Assembly: GCF_003259335.1 (NCBI RefSeq)
Contig: NZ_QLLL01000011.1
Location: forward strand, 100,593-164,592
Source of the DNA: Chitinophaga skermanii
GTDB taxonomy: Bacteria; Bacteroidota; Bacteroidia; Chitinophagales; Chitinophagaceae
Reading direction: 5' to 3'
DNA length: 64,000 nt
Shown: in pieces, positions 59,856-64,000 of the stretch
Position numbering within the stretch: position 1 is the first letter of the stretch
How the letters are laid out: every line of letters starts with the position of its first letter
Translations under genes and position numbers: made by a program
Notes under the pieces: generated by a model
What the model was told of the DNA's origin: nothing
Databases searched by the model: none
The model's input: the letters and a program-made list of their open reading frames with translations, nothing else

Positions 59856-60617
59856 ATGGCACTAAGAATACATACACAGCAATTGGTAAAACGTTACCGC
59901 GCCAGGACCGTGGTAAACCACGTATCTGTAGAGGTAACGCAAGGTGAGATTGTAGGCTTGCTCGGACCCAACGGTGCCGGGAAAACAACTACCTTCTATA
60001 TGGTGGTAGGGTTAATTAAGCCGGATGAAGGCCAGGTTTTCCTGGATGATGTGGAAATTACCAAGTTGCCCATGTACAAACGTGCGCAAATGGGTATCGG
60101 CTACTTGCCGCAGGAAGCTTCCGTATTTAGGAAACTTAGTGTGGAGGATAATATTTCCGCCGTTTTGGAAATGACAAAGCTTTCCAAAAAAGAACAAAAA
60201 GAAAAATTGGAGTCCCTTTTAAACGAATTCCGCCTTCAACACGTAAGAAAGAGCCCTGGTGACGTACTCTCCGGTGGCGAACGTAGAAGAACGGAAATCG
60301 CCCGTGCCTTGGCGGTTGATCCTAAGTTTATCCTCTTGGATGAACCATTCGCAGGTATCGACCCTATTGCCGTAGAGGATATCCAAGCCATCGTAGCCAA
60401 ACTGAAATACAAAAACATCGGCATTCTAATTACCGATCACAACGTACAAGAAACACTATCCATTACAGATAGGGCTTATTTATTGTTTGAAGGTAAGATC
60501 CTAAAAGCCGGCACTGCCGAAGAATTGGCTGAAGATGAACAAGTTAGAAAAGTTTATCTTGGCCAAAACTTTATCCTACGCCGCAAAAACTACCTGGAAG
60601 AAGCAGCAAAACAATAA
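59856..60617 (+). CDS. lptB: LPS export ABC transporter ATPase LptB
   Basis: Powers extraction of lipopolysaccharide from the inner membrane together with LptFG. 253 residues. Walker A GLLGPNGAGKTTTFYM, Q-loop YLPQEASVF (the LptB-specific sequence), signature LSGGERRRTEIARAL, Walker B FILLDEPFAGIDPIAV and switch His in ILITDHNVQETL. The C-terminal tail with VYLGQNF is also LptB-like. It starts a tight rightward cluster with the next two genes. Confidence 0.97.
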   Translation: MALRIHTQQLVKRYRARTVVNHVSVEVTQGEIVGLLGPNGAGKTTTFYMVVGLIKPDEGQVFLDDVEITKLPMYKRAQMGIGYLPQEASVFRKLSVEDNISAVLEMTKLSKKEQKEKLESLLNEFRLQHVRKSPGDVLSGGERRRTEIARALAVDPKFILLDEPFAGIDPIAVEDIQAIVAKLKYKNIGILITDHNVQETLSITDRAYLLFEGKILKAGTAEELAEDEQVRKVYLGQNFILRRKNYLEEAAKQ

Positions 60618-60644
60618 GTCGATTTCACCCTACCCATCACCAGT

Positions 60645-62177
60645 ATGAAAATTTTAAGTCCTGCTATATCACAATTGGCCAGGTTACGAATGGGCCGCAT
60701 CGAGCACTTCATGCAGTACCCATTACAAGTACAACACCAAGTCTTTCAAAACCTATTGAGTGCCGCTCAATACACCGAATTCGGTAAAAAATACGGCTTC
60801 TCAAACATCTATAAGGTAGAAGAATATAAAAAAAGAGTGCCCATCCACGATTACGATGGCATGAAACCTTACATCACCCGCGTGATGGAAGGTCAACAAA
60901 ACATCATCTGGAACACACCCATTAAATGGTTTGCCAAATCCAGCGGCACAACGGCAGATAAAAGCAAATTCATCCCTATCACTGTAGAAAGCTTGGACGA
61001 TTGCCACTACCGCGCCGGGCGAGATGTTTTTACACTATATTATTATAATAACCCCGAATCAGACCTCCTTACCGGTAAATCCCTCGCCATCGGCGGAAGC
61101 CACCAAGTAAACCAACTGTCTACCGACAGCGACTCTTTTTTTGGTGACCTCAGTGCGGTGATGCTTCAGAATATGCCATTTTATGGTAACCTGGTGCGTA
61201 CGCCCGATTTGTCGATTGCGTTAATGGACGAGTGGGAGGAGAAGATCGAAAGAATGGCCAATGCCGTTATCCACGAAAACGTGACCTCTATTGCAGGGGT
61301 GCCAACGTGGACCATCGTGTTGATCAAAAGAATCTTCGAGATTACGGGTAAAGATAACTTGGCTGATGTTTGGCCCAACTTGGAATTGTATATCCATGGC
61401 GGCGTGAGCTTCACCCCGTACCGCGAGCAGTTCCAAAGATTGATCCGCAGCCCGAAAATGAAATACCAAGAAACGTACAATGCTTCCGAAGGCTTCTTCG
61501 CGGCCCAAGACGTAATTGGTAGCGACGAAGGTATGTTGCTGTTCTTGCACCACGGGATATTTTACGAGTTCATGCCAATGGAAGAATTCGGCAAAGAAGA
61601 CCCGCAAACACTGCAACTGAACGAAGTAGAACTCGGCAAAAACTATGCACTCGTTATTTCCACTAATGGCGGCCTTTGGCGCTACTTAGTTGGCGATACC
61701 GTGCAATTCACATCACTCGCGCCTTTCAGGGTAAAAGTAAGTGGTCGAACAAAATCGTTTATGAACGCGTTTGGTGAGGAAGTAATTGTAGATAATAGCG
61801 ACCGTGCCATTGCGAAAGCATGTGAAGTAACAGGCGCCATTGTGAATGATTATACAGCCGCACCTGTTTATTTCAGCAGTGAAGGCAATGGTGGGCATGA
61901 ATGGTTGGTGGAATTTGAAGTAGAACCTAACAGCATGGATACCTTCATCACCACGCTTGATAACACGTTAAAGCAAATCAACTCCGATTACGAAGCAAAA
62001 CGTCATAAAGATATTGCCTTACGCATGCCTGTTTTACACAAAATTCCACGCGGCACATTCACCGATTGGTTGAAAAGTAAAGGCAAATTGGGTGGGCAAC
62101 ATAAAGTACCACGACTTAGCAACGAACGCAAATGTGTAGAGGAAATCCTGGGATTCTTACAAAACAATCCACACTAA
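60645..62177 (+). CDS. GH3 auxin-responsive promoter family protein (acyl-adenylating enzyme fold)
   Basis: 510 residues. The family adenylates carboxylates in plants (JAR1/GH3) and is widespread but uncharacterised in Bacteroidota. Visible: the ATP-phosphate loop FAKSSGTTADKSK, the YNASEGFF segment contributing to adenine binding, ISTNGGLWRYLVGDTV, and the C-terminal KVSGRTKSFMNAFGEEV. Not to be confused with glycoside hydrolase GH3. It lies 27 bases after lptB, so the genes share an operon; this hints at an envelope-lipid role, by inference. Confidence 0.9.
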   Translation: MKILSPAISQLARLRMGRIEHFMQYPLQVQHQVFQNLLSAAQYTEFGKKYGFSNIYKVEEYKKRVPIHDYDGMKPYITRVMEGQQNIIWNTPIKWFAKSSGTTADKSKFIPITVESLDDCHYRAGRDVFTLYYYNNPESDLLTGKSLAIGGSHQVNQLSTDSDSFFGDLSAVMLQNMPFYGNLVRTPDLSIALMDEWEEKIERMANAVIHENVTSIAGVPTWTIVLIKRIFEITGKDNLADVWPNLELYIHGGVSFTPYREQFQRLIRSPKMKYQETYNASEGFFAAQDVIGSDEGMLLFLHHGIFYEFMPMEEFGKEDPQTLQLNEVELGKNYALVISTNGGLWRYLVGDTVQFTSLAPFRVKVSGRTKSFMNAFGEEVIVDNSDRAIAKACEVTGAIVNDYTAAPVYFSSEGNGGHEWLVEFEVEPNSMDTFITTLDNTLKQINSDYEAKRHKDIALRMPVLHKIPRGTFTDWLKSKGKLGGQHKVPRLSNERKCVEEILGFLQNNPH

Positions 62178-62228
62178 ACACACACAACAACGATAATCAA
62201 ACTAAAAAAGTTAAACTAACAACTTACG

Positions 62229-62978
62229 ATGAAATTACTTAACAACAAAGTAGCGATAGTAACCGGTGCGAGCCGTGGAATTGGTGAAGCTATTGCTTTA
62301 AAATTTGCTGAACAAGGTGCAAACGTTGCATTCACTTACGTAAGTTCCGACGAGAAAGCAAAAGCGTTGGAAGATAAATTGACAGCATTCGGCGTAAAAG
62401 CGAAAGCATATAAAAGCAATGCCGGCAACTTCGCAGATTGCGAAGCCTTAGTAGCCGACGTGGTTAAAGAATTCGGTACAGTAGATATCTGCGTAAACAA
62501 TGCCGGTATTTCTAAAGATAACTTGTTGTTGCGCATGAGCGAAGAACAATGGGATGATGTAATGAACATCAACTTGAAAAGCGTGTACAACATGACGAAG
62601 CATGTGATTCGCCCAATGATGAAAGCAAAAAGCGGTGTTATTATCAACATGAGCTCTATCATTGGTATCACAGGTAATGCAGGTCAAAGTAGCTACGCGG
62701 CATCTAAAGCAGGTATCATAGGCTTTACAAAATCTATCGCGAAAGAAGTCGGTAGCCGCAACATTCGTTGTAACGCGGTTGCGCCGGGTTTCGTAGAAAC
62801 AGACATGACGAGCTACTTGAAAGAAGGCGATTCTGCAACGAAATACATGGAATCAATTCCATTAGGTCGTTTCGGTAAAGCGGAAGACATTGCTAACACT
62901 TGTTTGTTCTTGGCGAGCGACATGGGGGCTTACCTTACGGGTCAAACATTAAGTGTTTGTGGTGGTTTGAACATCTAA
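62229..62978 (+). CDS. fabG: 3-oxoacyl-ACP reductase
   Basis: Reduces beta-ketoacyl-ACP with NADPH in fatty acid synthesis. 249 residues. SDR motifs: TGASRGIG (cofactor), NNAG, catalytic Ser in INMSSIIG, and the YxxxK in SYAASKAG; NAVAPGFVETDM closes the site. Length and the C-terminal LTGQTLSVCGGLNI are typical FabG. It is 51 bases after the GH3-type gene and its terminator follows at 63006, making it the last gene of the operon. Confidence 0.93.
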   Translation: MKLLNNKVAIVTGASRGIGEAIALKFAEQGANVAFTYVSSDEKAKALEDKLTAFGVKAKAYKSNAGNFADCEALVADVVKEFGTVDICVNNAGISKDNLLLRMSEEQWDDVMNINLKSVYNMTKHVIRPMMKAKSGVIINMSSIIGITGNAGQSSYAASKAGIIGFTKSIAKEVGSRNIRCNAVAPGFVETDMTSYLKEGDSATKYMESIPLGRFGKAEDIANTCLFLASDMGAYLTGQTLSVCGGLNI

Positions 62979-63005
62979 TACGCTACGTATATATTATATA
63001 AGGAG

Positions 63006-63031
63006 AGCACGCCGTTAGGCGTGCTTTTTTT
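63006..63031 (+). terminator. Terminator of the lptB-fabG operon
   Basis: AGCACGCC pairs with GGCGTGCT around GTTA, followed by seven T. Confidence 0.9.
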
Positions 63032-63195
63032 ATACTTGATAATATCACGTAGTAAATCGATGATAGCCGAGGTGTATATTATTATATGTAGTGATCGAGC
63101 GTTGGGGTAGGGGGCGGCCGTTGTTGCGTCGCAATACGTTCATCAACTGTATATATATTATGCAATGCACATTATCACGAATAGTAAAATAAGCA

Positions 63196-63254
63196 CTTCG
63201 TATATCCTTCTACGTTAGTGTAACAATGGAATCTTCGTATATGCTTCTACGTTA
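63196..63254. repeat. Two 22-base direct repeats upstream of the rRNA promoters
   Basis: CTTCGTATATCC and CTTCGTATATGC, each followed by TTCTACGTTA; one base differs. Start-to-start distance is 37 bases. They lie about 110-165 bases upstream of the first rRNA promoter. Confidence 0.7.
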
Positions 63255-63362
63255 AAACACTCAAAACCATCGTATTACTCAAAACATGCTAAAAAATATA
63301 TCCTCTGAAACCAGCCACCACGGCCATTTTGAAAAATATCTTTCGAAAACACGTGAAATATA

Positions 63363-63393
63363 TTTGGCAGAGCCGAAAACTTCCCTACCTTTG
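63363..63393 (+). promoter_or_regulatory. rRNA promoter P1
   Basis: TTTG at 63363-63366, 19 bases, TACCTTTG at 63386-63393, followed by GCATCCC. This is the canonical Bacteroidota -33/-7 arrangement. Confidence 0.75.
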
Positions 63394-63551
63394 CATCCCG
63401 CTTTGATAGAAAGCACGCATACAAAAAGCTCTTTACGACGATATTTTCCTTTTATTTTTAGTACGAAAACAAAAGCTTGTAACACAGGCTGGGTAAGGAT
63501 CCAGAGAAGTTAAACTTCAAAAAATCTTTTTCGAAAAAATTGAAAATAAAA

Positions 63552-63582
63552 TTTGGAAGTGATAAAAAGTTTACTACCTTTG
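63552..63582 (+). promoter_or_regulatory. rRNA promoter P2
   Basis: TTTG at 63552-63555, 19 bases, TACCTTTG at 63575-63582, then GCACTCCC. It repeats the spacing and box sequences of P1 and lies 277 bases before the 16S gene. Confidence 0.85.
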
Positions 63583-63858
63583 CACTCCCAATCAAACGGG
63601 ACGCATTGAAAAGCAACGCGGTATAGCAAGCAAGTAGTTCTTATAATGATGATCAAGTGTAGCGCAAGGCTTACGGGTTCGCAACCTAAACACTCACAAA
63701 TTTGGTTCAAAAGTGAACCGAACAAGATCTTTGAAAGTTTGGAAACAACAGCATCGATCTTTACGCAAGTAGAGATCAAATAACAGGTAATGTTAGCGAA
63801 AAACATTAATTGACACGTCTAATTACGAGAGTAATTAGCCAGTTCAAACAACTTCTTT

Positions 63859-64000
<142 letters not shown>

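Larger units (their letters stand above)
62979..63858. other. rRNA operon control and leader region
   Basis: 880 bases without a protein gene. Contains the fabG terminator, a duplicated 22-base sequence (63196-63217, 63233-63254), two promoters (63363-63393, 63552-63582) and the 16S leader with hairpins GGTTC/GAACC (63704-63719) and CTAATTAC/GTAATTAG (63818-63838). GATCTTTGAAAGTTTGG near 63727 resembles the boxA-like leader sequence of Bacteroidota. Confidence 0.65.

Noticed and set aside
63279..63806. Three frames of 68-98 codons in the rRNA leader
   Set aside because: They overlap the rRNA promoters and leader, whose boxes and spacing explain the sequence.

Overview
The window looks like a chromosomal segment of a Bacteroidota bacterium, most likely family Chitinophagaceae. 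The evidence is the start of a 16S rRNA gene at the right edge whose first ~140 bases read like Chitinophaga relatives, promoters of the TTTG / TAnnTTTG type instead of sigma-70 boxes, almost no Shine-Dalgarno sites, and family content typical of the phylum: a DUF4836-type lipoprotein, an S46 dipeptidyl-peptidase, a GH3/beta-lactamase fusion, DUF4369-type TlpA proteins, PorT-like beta-barrels, LytTR two-component systems and a 7TMR-DISM kinase. Nearly all of it is ordinary core genome. No phage, IS element, CRISPR array or tRNA was seen.

Layout. 1-2475: partial lipoprotein, YciI, SRPBCC protein, MsrB. 2713-12524: mutL, a gluconate-type FGGY kinase, an Fe-S-type GMC dehydrogenase with its small Tat-exported subunit, a peptide transporter and a Tat-exported Gfo/Idh/MocA oxidoreductase. 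This suggests periplasmic sugar oxidation. 12656-15360: LytTR regulator, kinase and a beta-barrel protein. 15541-23382: typA, alpha/beta hydrolase, patatin, heme A synthase, rnhB. 23475-27014: rpoN, a PAP2-like membrane protein, recA. 27551-28672: an AT-rich three-gene cassette (two membrane proteins and a SecB-like protein) that looks foreign. 28761-31608: small ORF, sensor kinase, LuxR-type regulator. 32421-34385: obgE and adk. 34669-46276: mostly exported proteins and lipoproteins, peptidases and an AlkA-type glycosylase. 46329-53822: cysS, two tandem EEP-family membrane hydrolases, two rhomboids (one apparently catalytically dead), rlmD. 54358-58475: TlpA-type oxidoreductase and three PorT-like barrels. 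58741-62978: metF, lptB, GH3-auxin-family enzyme, fabG. 62979-64000: rRNA operon control region with two tandem promoters, then 16S rRNA.

The most unusual signals are not genes. Five intergenic gaps carry degenerate tandem repeats with a 10- or 11-bp period (about one helical turn). Three of the arrays share the unit AATGTTCTTCC, in both orientations. In addition, about nine to eleven transcription terminators share a hairpin core CTCTAC-n-GTAGAG. The AT-rich SecB-like cassette and the pseudo-rhomboid are the best protein-level leads.

All calls rest on reading the sequence. No database search or structure prediction was run.
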